Origin: Oceanihabitans sp. 2_MG-2023
Lineage (GTDB): Bacteria > Bacteroidota > Bacteroidia > Flavobacteriales > Flavobacteriaceae
Length of the DNA stretch: 64,000 nucleotides
Assembly (NCBI RefSeq): GCF_030547245.1
Contig: NZ_JAUOQT010000001.1
Coordinates: 248,001 to 312,000, forward strand
Reading direction: 5' to 3'
Shown here: positions 16,829 to 25,655 of the stretch, in pieces
Layout of the letters: each line of letters starts with the position of its first letter
Position numbering within the stretch: the first letter of the stretch is position 1
The notes under the pieces: generated by a model
Database searches by the model: none
The model's input: the letters and a program-made list of their open reading frames with translations, nothing else
What the model was told of the DNA's origin: nothing
Translations under genes and position numbers: made by a program

Positions 16829-17302
16829 TTAATTCGACTTTACAGGAGTAAATCTGTTTTTCTTATTTAATGCAGTTTCTAAAGGTGCCTCCATTAAATT
16901 ATTATTTTTTAATTTAGATTGTTTTATAGAATCGTTTATTTTCTTTTGTTCGCTTTCTATTTTATCTAGAGCAGTGTACTCGGCTTTTAACTTCGTTAAA
17001 CTATCTCTAACTTGCTTGTATATAACCTCGTAATCTTCTGTATGATAGGTGTAATAATAATTACTATTAGCAAACTGAGCACTATCTATATTATGTTTTT
17101 TAAAAATAAGCTCTTGTAATTTAACACCATTATTTTCAAGTATTTTTTTATTAACTCCTTTAGCAGAGCTATACATAGACATGTCTATAATAACAGAAAC
17201 CATTTTATCTTTAGAAATAAGATTATCTGGTTTATTCGGTTTGTTTTGGTTGTAACATGAAACCAATAATAACACAAGACATGTAAATAAAATATTTTTC
17301 AT
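16829..17302 (-). CDS. DUF4296 lipoprotein
   Basis: 157 residues with a lipoprotein signal peptide; the lipobox LLLVSC puts the lipidated Cys at about residue 16. The body is a helical DUF4296 domain (MVSVIIDMSMYSSAKGVNKK ... YYYTYHTEDYEVIYKQVRDSL), followed by a charged coiled-coil-like tail. Function unknown. Third gene of an operon with the mannosyltransferase-like gene and dihydroorotase; its ATG overlaps the pyrC stop (TAATG). This linkage to pyrC is, from memory, common in flavobacteria. Confidence 0.8.
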   Translation of the reverse strand: MKNILFTCLVLLLVSCYNQNKPNKPDNLISKDKMVSVIIDMSMYSSAKGVNKKILENNGVKLQELIFKKHNIDSAQFANSNYYYTYHTEDYEVIYKQVRDSLTKLKAEYTALDKIESEQKKINDSIKQSKLKNNNLMEAPLETALNKKNRFTPVKSN

Positions 17303-18648
17303 TATCTATTAAATGTTAGTTGTTTAGCTGCTTTAACATCATAAAACTTAAAGTTCTTATATGCCAAAATACCATTAACAAATGTATGAGTAATTCTAGA
17401 TTTAAAAGTTGTACCTTCAAAAGGAGACCAACCACATTTGTATAAAATATTATCTTTTTTAACTGTCCAAGGACTACTTAAATCTACCATTACTAAATCT
17501 GCAAAATAACCTTCTTTTATATAGCCTCTTTTCTCTACTTGAAATAATATAGCAGGATTATGGCACATTTTTTCCACAAGTTTCTCTAAGGTAATTTTAC
17601 CTTTATGATGCATTTCTAGCATTGCAGGAAGGGCATGCTGTACCAAAGGTCCTCCAGAAGGTGCTTTGGTATATACATTATTTTTTTCTTCTAACGTATG
17701 TGGTGCATGATCTGTAGCTATAACGTCTATTCTATCGTCTAACAAAGCTTTCCATAAGCCATCTTTATCTTTTTGTGTTTTCACTGCAGGATTCCACTTT
17801 ATAAAAGTTCCTTTTGTGTCATAATCTTGGTTAGTAAACCATAAATGATGCACACAAACCTCTGCAGTAATTTTCTTGTCTTTTAAAGGTAATTTATTGG
17901 TAAACAAATTTGTTTCTTTTGCAGTAGAAAGATGAAAAACATGCAGTCTAGCACCTGTTTTTTTTGCGAGCTCTATGGCTTTAGATGAAGAAATATAACA
18001 TGCATCTTCGCTTCTAATATCTGGATGATGCTTTAATGGTATATCTTCACCAAACTGTTCTTTATATGCTGCAAGATTACTTTTTATAGTTCCTTCGTCT
18101 TCACAATGCACAGCGATAAGCAGTTTTGTACTAGAAAATATTTTTTCTAAAACTTCTGGGTTATCTACCAGCATATTTCCTGTAGAAGAACCTAAAAAGA
18201 GTTTTAAAGCCGCCACTTCTTTTGGGTCTACTTTTAAAATTTCATCTAGATTATCATTTGTACCACCAAACATAAAAGAATAATTAGCAGACGAAGTTTT
18301 TGATGCTATTTCAAATTTTTCATTAAGCTTTTCTATGGTTGTAGTTTGCGGATTGGTATTTGGCATTTCAATAAAAGAAGTTATACCACCTGCTATCGCT
18401 GCTCTAGATTCTGTTTCAATATTTGCTTTATGTGTTAGACCAGGTTCTCTAAAATGTACTTGATCATCTATAACCCCTGGAAGTAAGTAATTCCCTTCTG
18501 CATCAAAAATATGGATATCGGCAGATTTGGCACTTATAGATTCACTAATTTCCTTAATATACTCCCCTTCAATAAGAATATCTCCATGAAATATACTTCC
18601 TTCATTTACAATTTTTGCGTTCTTAATAAGTGTTTGTTTGTGTTGCAT
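17302..18648 (-). CDS. pyrC: Dihydroorotase (class I)
   Basis: Zinc amidohydrolase that closes N-carbamoyl-aspartate to dihydroorotate in pyrimidine synthesis. 448 residues; metal-binding DDQVHFREPG near residue 60 (HxR), the IEMPNTNP substrate loop, metal-bridging Lys in VAALKLFLGSS, His ligands in AVHCEDE and RLHVFHLST, and the catalytic Asp in IATDHAPHT. This is the longer class I form. Second gene of a three-gene operon, 10 bp after the mannosyltransferase-like gene and coupled by TAATG to the DUF4296 gene. Confidence 0.93.
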   Translation of the reverse strand: MQHKQTLIKNAKIVNEGSIFHGDILIEGEYIKEISESISAKSADIHIFDAEGNYLLPGVIDDQVHFREPGLTHKANIETESRAAIAGGITSFIEMPNTNPQTTTIEKLNEKFEIASKTSSANYSFMFGGTNDNLDEILKVDPKEVAALKLFLGSSTGNMLVDNPEVLEKIFSSTKLLIAVHCEDEGTIKSNLAAYKEQFGEDIPLKHHPDIRSEDACYISSSKAIELAKKTGARLHVFHLSTAKETNLFTNKLPLKDKKITAEVCVHHLWFTNQDYDTKGTFIKWNPAVKTQKDKDGLWKALLDDRIDVIATDHAPHTLEEKNNVYTKAPSGGPLVQHALPAMLEMHHKGKITLEKLVEKMCHNPAILFQVEKRGYIKEGYFADLVMVDLSSPWTVKKDNILYKCGWSPFEGTTFKSRITHTFVNGILAYKNFKFYDVKAAKQLTFNR

Positions 18649-18658
18649 GTGCTTTATT

Positions 18659-19381
18659 TTATTTTACAAAAAGACTTTTAAATTTCATAGAGATTACACC
18701 AAAAATAGCTTCAGAAATTATACCTGAACTTAATTTAGATTCCCCTTTTGTTCTATCTGTAAAAATAACTGGAATTTCTATTATATTAAATTTTCTACAA
18801 TATGCTTTAAATTTCATTTCTATTTGAAAGGCATATCCTGTAAATTTTATTTTATTTAAATCTAAGCTTTCTAATACTTCTCTTTTATAACAAATAAATC
18901 CAGCTGTTGTATCATGAATTTTCATTCTTGTAATAAAACGCACATATTTTGAAGCTAAGTAAGATAATAAAACTCTACTCATTGGCCAATTTACAACATT
19001 TACACCTTTTACATAACGAGAACCGATGGCTACATCTGCTCCATCCACATGACAGGTATTATACAAACGAATTAAATCTTTTGGGTTATGCGAAAAATCT
19101 GCATCCATTTCAAAAATGTAACGATACTCCCTTGCTAAGCTCCATTTAAAACCATGTATGTAGGCGGTACCTAATCCCGATTTTTCTTTGCGCACTTCAA
19201 GAAATAATCGCTCTTTAAATTGCTCTTGTAATTCTTTAACCTTAAGTGCAGTTAAGTCTGGAGAACTATCATCTACTACCAAAACATCAAAGTTTTTTTC
19301 CAAAGAAAATACAGCCTTAATAATAGCCTCAATATTTTCTATTTCATTATATGTTGGTATTATGATAATCGTATCTTGCAT
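18659..19381 (-). CDS. Polyprenol phosphate mannosyltransferase-like GT2 protein
   Basis: GT2 glycosyltransferase of about 240 residues without a C-terminal membrane domain. Motifs: IIIPTYNEIENIEAII, VDDSSPDLTA, the DxD-type MDADFSHNP, GSRYVKG and GFICYKREVLE, all as in dolichol/polyprenol monophosphomannose synthases. It likely moves a sugar from a nucleotide donor to a polyprenyl phosphate for later use on the outer face. Start at 19381 is chosen because the family usually begins just before IIIPTYN; an ATG three codons earlier (19390) is also possible. Heads the pyrC operon. Confidence 0.85.
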   Translation of the reverse strand: MQDTIIIIPTYNEIENIEAIIKAVFSLEKNFDVLVVDDSSPDLTALKVKELQEQFKERLFLEVRKEKSGLGTAYIHGFKWSLAREYRYIFEMDADFSHNPKDLIRLYNTCHVDGADVAIGSRYVKGVNVVNWPMSRVLLSYLASKYVRFITRMKIHDTTAGFICYKREVLESLDLNKIKFTGYAFQIEMKFKAYCRKFNIIEIPVIFTDRTKGESKLSSGIISEAIFGVISMKFKSLFVK

Positions 19382-19400
19382 AAAAAGCATTAAATTTTAG

Positions 19401-19408
19401 CAAATGTA
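19401..19408 (-). promoter_or_regulatory. Putative -7 element TACATTTG of the pyrC operon
   Basis: Minus-strand match to TAnnTTTG, 19 bases before the ATG at 19381. With the usual spacing to the transcription start the leader would be about 13 bases. Confidence 0.45.
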
Positions 19409-19488
19409 AGCTATTTAAAAGTTATTTATTTTTAAATTTTCCTTAAAAAATGGAAGGCAAATAAAATTATTTATAATAATTTTACCAG

Positions 19489-20139
19489 ATGCTTCGTGAA
19501 ATAATATCTAATGAAATTTTTACAGTATTACTAGTTATTTGTCTGGTTTTAGTTGCCACGGTAAAAGTACTATTTACAAAACGCTTTAACGATTTTATTT
19601 ATGTATTAGGTAATTTTAGATATTTAAAAATATATTCTAGAGATTCTAAAATCATAGATAGCTTTAATGTATTACTGTTTATAAACTTATTACTTTCAAC
19701 TTCTATTTTTAGTGTTTTTTTGTATGAAAATTTTGTAGCAGAGATACATGATATTTACTCTTTTTTAATTAAAGTTTTTATTGTCATTGCAATAATTATA
19801 CTAGCAAAAACATCTCTAGAGCGATTATTAGGTAGCTTATTTGACATAAGTAATACTTTAGATTTTTATGTGTTTCAAAAAACGAGCTATAAAATTTTTT
19901 TTGGTCTAGTACTAATACCTGTTAATTTTATTCTGTTGTTTAGCACTTCTCCTTCTCCAATTATACTTCAAATTCTCGTAATTGTTTTTGTTTTAATTAA
20001 TTGCATAAGCATCGTTGCCACCTATAAGACCTATCAAAATTTAATAAAATCCAATTTGTTTTATTTTATTTTGTATCTTTGCGCACTTGAAATTTCGCCT
20101 TATCTAGTATTATTTAAGTTATTTAAAGATTACAGTTAA
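19489..20139 (+). CDS. DUF4271 membrane protein
   Basis: 216 residues, strongly hydrophobic with about six predicted membrane helices (near residues 8-26, 58-80, 90-110, 135-153, 158-178 and 186-205). No catalytic motif seen. The lengths, the N-terminal SNEIFTVLL and FTKRFNDFI segments and the position before a uroporphyrinogen-III synthase gene fit DUF4271, a family of unknown function of Bacteroidota. Probably co-transcribed with hemD, 21 bp downstream. Confidence 0.72.
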   Translation: MLREIISNEIFTVLLVICLVLVATVKVLFTKRFNDFIYVLGNFRYLKIYSRDSKIIDSFNVLLFINLLLSTSIFSVFLYENFVAEIHDIYSFLIKVFIVIAIIILAKTSLERLLGSLFDISNTLDFYVFQKTSYKIFFGLVLIPVNFILLFSTSPSPIILQILVIVFVLINCISIVATYKTYQNLIKSNLFYFILYLCALEISPYLVLFKLFKDYS

Positions 20140-20160
20140 GGCATTAAAGTTAGCTATTAT

Positions 20161-20910
20161 ATGAAAGTCAAAACCATTTTAGTATCTCAACCAGAACCTA
20201 AAATAGAAAATTCGCCTTATTTTGATTTGCAAGAAAAGCAAAAAGTGAAGATAGACTTTAGACCTTTTATTCACGTTGAAGGGGTTCCTGCAAAAGAAAT
20301 AAGACTACAAAAAATAGATTTAAGTCATTATACTGCTATTATTTTAACGAGTAGAAACGCAGTAGATCACTTTTTTAGAGTTGCAGAAGAAATGCGCTTT
20401 AAAGTGCCTGATAGCATGAAATATTTTTGCCAGTCTGAAGCTGTAGCTTACTACTTACAAAAATATGTTGTTTATAGAAAACGTAAAATTTATGTTGGTA
20501 AGAGAACTTTTTCTGAGTTATCTCCTACCATAAAAAAATATAAAGACGAAACGTTCTTATTACCAACTACAGACAAACTAAAACCGGAAGTACCAACCAT
20601 ATTAAATAATTTAGCTGTAAACTGGAAACAGGCTGTTTTTTACAAAACAGTAATTAGTGATTTATCAGACTTAGAAGATGTGTTTTATGACATCTTAGTG
20701 TTTTTTAGCCCTTCTGGAATAGATTCTTTATTTAAAAATTTCCCAGACTTTAAACAAAACGACACTAGAATAGCCGTTTTTGGGAACACTACCATCAAAG
20801 CTGTAGAAGCACATGGACTTCGTGTAGATATTGCTGCACCAACGCCAGAAACACCTTCTATGACAATGGCTTTAGAAAAGTACATTAAGAAAACAAACAA
20901 AGGAAAGTAG
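20161..20910 (+). CDS. hemD: Uroporphyrinogen-III synthase
   Basis: 249 residues with the two-lobed HemD layout: N-terminal ILVSQPEP, SHYTAIILTSRNAVDHFF in the first lobe, and ILVFFSPSGIDSLFKNFP, RIAVFGNTTIKAVEAHGLRVDIAAPTPETPSM in the second. HemD turns hydroxymethylbilane into uroporphyrinogen III in haem synthesis. Sequence conservation in this family is low, but the FFSPSGIDS and FGNTTxxAVE motifs are diagnostic. Follows the DUF4271 gene and ends at a large palindromic terminator. Confidence 0.88.
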   Translation: MKVKTILVSQPEPKIENSPYFDLQEKQKVKIDFRPFIHVEGVPAKEIRLQKIDLSHYTAIILTSRNAVDHFFRVAEEMRFKVPDSMKYFCQSEAVAYYLQKYVVYRKRKIYVGKRTFSELSPTIKKYKDETFLLPTTDKLKPEVPTILNNLAVNWKQAVFYKTVISDLSDLEDVFYDILVFFSPSGIDSLFKNFPDFKQNDTRIAVFGNTTIKAVEAHGLRVDIAAPTPETPSMTMALEKYIKKTNKGK

Positions 20911-20920
20911 TTTATTCAAA

Positions 20921-20968
20921 AACTAACCAAAAAAGGCGCAACATATGTTGCGCCTTTTTTGGTTAGTT
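20921..20968. terminator. 48-bp perfect palindrome, bidirectional terminator
   Basis: AACTAACC, six A, GGCGCAACAT and then the exact reverse complement: 24 bp mirrored without a mismatch. The core GGCGCAACATATGTTGCGCC with flanking A and T tracts is a strong bidirectional terminator between convergent hemD and a T9SS cargo gene. The outer AACTAACC/GGTTAGTT arms are more than a terminator needs. Confidence 0.9.
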
Positions 20969-20980
20969 AATTGTATTCTT

Positions 20981-21883
20981 TTATTGAATTATTAATTTTT
21001 TAGTTACCGATTTCCCTTCCGCTAATATTCTTGTTAAATACACACCAGGAACCATTGCACTAATATTTAATGTGTTTTCTCCAAACTGCATTTGTTTATT
21101 TAACACTAACTTTCCTGTTATATCGTAAACTTGAATATAAGATTCTTGCACATTAGATGCAACAAACAATGTGTTTTTAGCTGGATTAGGATAGATATCA
21201 AAAGTTAAATCCTTTGCAGTATCCACAGAAAGAGTAGGGCAACCAGAGGCATCATTTACAAATGTACTGGCCCCATCTTTTTGCCAAGGCAATGTTGTTA
21301 AATAACTAGCAGTACAATCGTCTACAAAAATATTGACAAGACTTGTATTAAAACGCGAATCAAAAGCTGTAACGCTAGCATTATTTCCGTTACGCATATC
21401 TAAGGAAGTTAAACTAGTTTGTCTTGCATCTAATACTGTTAACCCTGTATTACCAGACAAATCTAAAGTTCCAACAGGTGATCCAGGAATAAGCAATTCG
21501 CTTAAACTTACATTTGCACCAGTAACTAAAGTCCCTAAAGCAGTACAAGCTTCTGTATTTAATGAAACTAAACTTGAATTAGCAGATACATCTAAACTAG
21601 TTACTGCTGCATTATATGTAATAACCAAACCCGAAATACTTGTTAATGCTTCAATACCAGTAAAATCGTCAATAGCATTATAAGGGGCACTATTTCCTAA
21701 ATTTAATACTCCTGTAACCGCAGCTGCTTCACTATCTAAAATAAAACCATCTAATGGCCCATTAATAGAAGTAAATGTGATTAAAAATTGTTCAAAATCT
21801 GCATTAGGAACAGCTGTCGATTGTGCTAGAATTTTAATTTGCATGGCTATAGCAAGAGCCATAAAAAGTAATGTTTTTTTCAT
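20981..21883 (-). CDS. Secreted leucine-rich-repeat-like protein with T9SS type A sorting domain
   Basis: 300 residues. Signal peptide MKKTLLFMALAIAMQIKILAQ. The middle (about 60-200) has irregular repeats such as LTSLDVSANSSLVSLNTEAC, GTLDLSGNTGLTVLDARQ and LTSLDMRNGNNASVTAFD, a pattern of short LRR-like coils seen in bacterial internalin-like proteins. Residues 225-300 are a Por sorting domain (FDIYPNPAKNTLFVASN ... SVTKKLIIQ). A GC-containing NDASGCPTLS linker precedes it. Probably a surface or extracellular binding protein; ligand unknown. Its leader TATAAAGCTATTAATTATG resembles that of the 949-residue T9SS protein. Confidence 0.83.
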   Translation of the reverse strand: MKKTLLFMALAIAMQIKILAQSTAVPNADFEQFLITFTSINGPLDGFILDSEAAAVTGVLNLGNSAPYNAIDDFTGIEALTSISGLVITYNAAVTSLDVSANSSLVSLNTEACTALGTLVTGANVSLSELLIPGSPVGTLDLSGNTGLTVLDARQTSLTSLDMRNGNNASVTAFDSRFNTSLVNIFVDDCTASYLTTLPWQKDGASTFVNDASGCPTLSVDTAKDLTFDIYPNPAKNTLFVASNVQESYIQVYDITGKLVLNKQMQFGENTLNISAMVPGVYLTRILAEGKSVTKKLIIQ

Positions 21884-21977
21884 AATTAATAGCTTTATAA
21901 TTTATAGTCATAAAGTTAAGTTATAAATAAATACCTACAAGACTTTTTAACAAATAAAAATGTAGTTCATCAAAAAT

Positions 21978-23588
21978 TTACTTCATGTTTGGTGCACCAT
22001 CTAATATTTCTTGATTTGCATATGCTTCAAACTGTTTAAAATTAGCTCTAAAAGACGCGGAAAGTTTATAAGCAGTTTCATAGTAACCTTCGTCATTATT
22101 CCATGTTTTTCTTGGGTTTAAGACTTCTGTTGGCACTCCTGGAACAACTCTTGGTTGCGCCAAACCAAATACAGAATGTGTATGGAAATTTTCATGATTT
22201 TCTGCACCTAAATCATTATTAATAGCTGCACTTATCATTGCTCTAGTATATTTTAACTTCATTCTAGAACCAACTCCATAAGGACCGCCTGTCCATCCTG
22301 TATTTATCAACCAAACATTAACTCCTGTTTCTTTCATTTTCGCACTCAACATCTCAGCATATTTTGTTGGATGTAATGGCATAAAAGGTGCTCCAAAACA
22401 AGCTGAAAAACTAGGTACTGGCTCTGTAATTCCTGCTTCTGTACCTGCCACCTTAGCTGTATATCCTGAAATAAAATGATATGCTGCTTGACCTGGTGTT
22501 AATTTAGATATTGGAGGTAAAACGCCAAATGCATCTGCTGTTAAAAAGAATATATTTTTTGGATTTTTTCCTATGGAAGGCCTTTGTATGTTTTCTATAT
22601 GATAAATTGGATAGCTAACTCGGGTATTTTGAGTAATAGAAGTATCTTTAAAATCAACTTCCCCTTGCGCATCCATTTTTACATTTTCTAAAATGGCTCC
22701 TTTTTTAATTGCTGCGTAAATTTCTGGTTCTTGTTCTTGAGATAAGTTGATTACTTTTGCATAACATCCTCCTTCAAAATTAAAAACCGTGTTTTCTGCA
22801 GTCCAACCATGTTCGTCATCCCCAATTAAACTTCTATCTGGATCTGTAGACAAAGTCGTTTTTCCGGTTCCAGAAAGTCCAAAGAAAATCGCAGTATCTC
22901 CTTTCTTACCTACATTTGCACTACAATGCATTGGTAAAGTGTTTTTAAACACAGGAAGTATAAAGTTTAATGCAGAAAAAATCCCTTTTTTTATCTCTCC
23001 TGTATAACCAGTTCCTCCAATTAATGCAATTTTTCTAGTAAAATCTAGTATTGCAAAATTATGTTGGCGCGTGCCATCAACTTCTGGATCTGCCATAAAA
23101 CCTGGAGCATTTACAATAGTCCATTCTGGAGAGAAGTCTTTTAATTCTTCTTCAGTAGGACGTAAAAACATGTTATAAGCAAACATATTACTCCAAGGGC
23201 ATTCATTAATTACTCTAATATTTAATTTATAATCCGTATCAGCACAGGCATAACTATCTCTTACAAAAACTTCTTTTTCAGATAAATAATTTACAACCTT
23301 ATTGTATAGTTTCTCAAACTTATCCCCATCAAAAGGGATATTAATATTTCCCCACCAAACTCTATCTTTAGTTATATCATCTTTAACAATAAACCTGTCC
23401 TTTGGCGACCTACCTGTAAACTCTCCAGTATTAACTGCTAATGCACCAGACGATGCAGTAACACCTTGTTTTTTATCTACAGTAACTGCATGAAGTTCTT
23501 CTGGTGAAAGTTGATAATTAATTTTTGCATTTTTGATTCCATATTGTTCTAACGAAATCGTTTTCGTTAATTGAGTATGATTAACCAT
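21978..23588 (-). CDS. pckA: Phosphoenolpyruvate carboxykinase (ATP)
   Basis: 536 residues. Converts oxaloacetate and ATP to phosphoenolpyruvate in gluconeogenesis. Visible motifs: TGRSPKDRFIV (substrate loop), FGLSGTGKTTLSTDP (P-loop, about residues 245-258), IGDDEHGW (metal-binding Asp), RVSYPIYHIENIQ and INTGWTGGPYG. This is the ATP-dependent form, not the GTP form. Single-gene unit on the minus strand with a promoter element 25 bp upstream. Confidence 0.97.
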   Translation of the reverse strand: MVNHTQLTKTISLEQYGIKNAKINYQLSPEELHAVTVDKKQGVTASSGALAVNTGEFTGRSPKDRFIVKDDITKDRVWWGNINIPFDGDKFEKLYNKVVNYLSEKEVFVRDSYACADTDYKLNIRVINECPWSNMFAYNMFLRPTEEELKDFSPEWTIVNAPGFMADPEVDGTRQHNFAILDFTRKIALIGGTGYTGEIKKGIFSALNFILPVFKNTLPMHCSANVGKKGDTAIFFGLSGTGKTTLSTDPDRSLIGDDEHGWTAENTVFNFEGGCYAKVINLSQEQEPEIYAAIKKGAILENVKMDAQGEVDFKDTSITQNTRVSYPIYHIENIQRPSIGKNPKNIFFLTADAFGVLPPISKLTPGQAAYHFISGYTAKVAGTEAGITEPVPSFSACFGAPFMPLHPTKYAEMLSAKMKETGVNVWLINTGWTGGPYGVGSRMKLKYTRAMISAAINNDLGAENHENFHTHSVFGLAQPRVVPGVPTEVLNPRKTWNNDEGYYETAYKLSASFRANFKQFEAYANQEILDGAPNMK

Positions 23589-23612
23589 ATTTTAATTGTG
23601 TTGTTTAAGCTG

Positions 23613-23620
23613 CAAAATTA
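23613..23620 (-). promoter_or_regulatory. pckA: Putative -7 element TAATTTTG of pckA
   Basis: Minus-strand match to TAnnTTTG, 24 bases before the pckA ATG. Confidence 0.4.
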
Positions 23621-23660
23621 AAACTTTATTTTAAAGTAGCCATCTAAAACCTTAAATATC

Positions 23661-24044
23661 CTATTTTAATTTTAAAAAGTTTATCAACATGATTATCCAA
23701 GCGGTAATTAATAAAACACCTCCTAAAGGAGTAAACATAGCTATCTTGTTAAAATTTATACTAGTTAATGCATTTGTTGATAAACCATAAATAGAGCCAG
23801 AAAATAACAAAACACCGACTACTATAAAAGCATAAATTGTTTTTTTAGATTTCTCAGAAATTACAGATTGACTTCCCAAAATTAAAAGCAAAAATGCATG
23901 ATACATTTGGTATCGCACACCAGTTTCAAAAGATTGTAAAGCGCTTTCAGAAATAATTGTTTTTAATCCATGAGCAGCAAAAGCACCAAGCACTATTGCT
24001 ATTACACCAAAAATTGCTCCGGTTATTAATAATTTTTTATCCAT
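23661..24044 (-). CDS. DUF423 membrane protein
   Basis: 127 residues from the ATG at 24044 with about four membrane helices. The N-terminus GAIFGVIAIVLGAFAAHGLK followed by FETGVRYQMYHAFLLL is the signature of DUF423 (YwdK/YgdD) proteins, inner-membrane proteins of unknown function. The frame is open to an ATG at 24113, but that adds 23 non-family residues, so the later start is chosen. Divergent from the saccharopine dehydrogenase gene. Confidence 0.87.
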   Translation of the reverse strand: MDKKLLITGAIFGVIAIVLGAFAAHGLKTIISESALQSFETGVRYQMYHAFLLLILGSQSVISEKSKKTIYAFIVVGVLLFSGSIYGLSTNALTSINFNKIAMFTPLGGVLLITAWIIMLINFLKLK

Positions 24045-24121
24045 ATATTTAAGCTTTTCATATATTTTACCCTTACTATTTATTACATTCGTAATTACAA
24101 AATTACTCAACAATTCTCATT

Positions 24122-25486
24122 ATGCGAAAGATTTTAGTCATAGGTTCTGGAAAATCCTCATCATACCTTATTAAATACTTATTAGACAAATCGAAAACAG
24201 AAGATTTACTAATTATAGTCGGCGACATCAGTTTTACTCATGCTAAAAAACTAATTGGAAATCATGAAAATGCACAAGCAATTCTATTAGACGTTTTTGA
24301 TAAACATTCCCGTCAAGAAGCAATACAAAATGCAGATATTGTGGTGTCTATGCTTCCTGCTAGATATCATATAGAAGTAGCAAAAGACTGTATTACTTTT
24401 AATAAAAATATGGTAACCGCATCCTATATCAGTCCAGAAATGCAAATGCTAGATAAGGCAGCAAAAGACAAAGGACTCGTTTTTATGAATGAAATTGGTG
24501 TAGACCCTGGAATAGACCATATGAGTGCAATGCAAGTTATCGATAAGATTAGAGAAAAAGGTGGAGAAATCATCTTATTCGAATCTTTTACAGGAGGACT
24601 TGTTGCTCCAGAAAGTGACAACAACTTATGGAACTATAAATTTACTTGGAACCCAAGAAATGTAGTTTTAGCAGGGCAAGGAGGCGCTGGAAAATTTTTA
24701 CAAGAAGACACCTACAAATACATCCCCTACAATCGACTTTTTAGACGTACCGAATTTTTAGAAGTAGATGGCTATGGGAGATTTGAAGGTTATGCAAATA
24801 GAGACTCCCTAAAATACCAAAGTGTTTATGGTCTAGATACCATTAAAACACTATACAGAGGTACCATTAGACGCGTAGGTTTTTCTAGAGCTTGGAATGT
24901 TTTTGTGCAACTCGGTATGACAGACGATAGCTACAGCATAGACGATAGCGAAAACATGAGTTATCGTGATTTTGTAAACGCATTTTTACCATATAGCCCA
25001 ACAGATTCTGTAGAACTTAAGTTTAGACATGCTCTTAAAATAGACCAAGACGATATCGTTTGGGATAAATTTTTAGAACTAGACATTTTTAGTAAAACAA
25101 AAATGGTAGAATTAAAAAATGCAACTCCAGCACAAATTTTACAAAAGATTTTAATGGACAGTTGGACATTAGATCCAGAAGATAAAGACATGATTGTTAT
25201 GTACCATAAATTTGGCTACGAATTAGATGGAAAAAAACATCAAATTGATGCAACCATGGTAACCATTGGCGAAGACCAAACCTATACTGCAATGGCAAAA
25301 ACAGTAGGTTTACCGGTTGCAATAGCAACACTAGCCATTTTAAACGAAAAAATAACAACCCCTGGTGTACAAATGCCAATAAACAAAGAAGTGTACACGC
25401 CAATTTTAAAAGAGTTAGAAGACTACGGAATTAACTTTAACGAAAAAGAAGTGCCATATCTTGGCTACAACCCGTTACACGTTTAA
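24122..25486 (+). CDS. Saccharopine dehydrogenase family protein
   Basis: 454 residues: NAD(P)-binding N-terminal domain (ILVIGSGKSSSYLIKYLL, DIVVSMLPARYH) and the saccharopine dehydrogenase C-terminal domain (NEIGVDPGIDHMSAM ... ESFTGGLVAPESDNNLWNYKFTWNPRNVVLAGQGG). The latter block is typical of yeast Lys9-like saccharopine reductases, which act between glutamate/aminoadipate semialdehyde and saccharopine. Animal and bacterial relatives serve lysine breakdown. An Lrp-type regulator follows 170 bp later and a glutaryl-CoA dehydrogenase-like gene lies at the window start, which suggests catabolism (inferred). Carboxynorspermidine synthase is a related alternative but has different C-terminal motifs. 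Confidence 0.83.
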   Translation: MRKILVIGSGKSSSYLIKYLLDKSKTEDLLIIVGDISFTHAKKLIGNHENAQAILLDVFDKHSRQEAIQNADIVVSMLPARYHIEVAKDCITFNKNMVTASYISPEMQMLDKAAKDKGLVFMNEIGVDPGIDHMSAMQVIDKIREKGGEIILFESFTGGLVAPESDNNLWNYKFTWNPRNVVLAGQGGAGKFLQEDTYKYIPYNRLFRRTEFLEVDGYGRFEGYANRDSLKYQSVYGLDTIKTLYRGTIRRVGFSRAWNVFVQLGMTDDSYSIDDSENMSYRDFVNAFLPYSPTDSVELKFRHALKIDQDDIVWDKFLELDIFSKTKMVELKNATPAQILQKILMDSWTLDPEDKDMIVMYHKFGYELDGKKHQIDATMVTIGEDQTYTAMAKTVGLPVAIATLAILNEKITTPGVQMPINKEVYTPILKELEDYGINFNEKEVPYLGYNPLHV

Positions 25487-25530
25487 AAGTATTATAGCGT
25501 TTCCTAACTTCTCCTTTTAAGGCCAAGTTA

Positions 25531-25594
25531 GGTCAGGCTTTCACTACTCGCTCTCTGCGAGGAGCTCAAACAAACCGTTCAATCCTTAACGCAG
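25531..25594 (+). repeat. Dispersed repeat family 1, copy C
   Basis: GGTCAGGCTTTCACTA, CTCGCTCTCTGCGAGGAGCT and CAATCCTTAACGCA; the left part before GGTCAGGC (GGCCAAGTTA) differs from TTGGGCGT in A and B. Lies between the saccharopine dehydrogenase and Lrp genes, where it could form a strong hairpin in a read-through transcript. Confidence 0.78.
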
Positions 25595-25655
25595 TATATA
25601 GTTTCAATTTAAAATCAATTTACTATTTTTAGGTTTTAAATAGAAACCTTTATAC

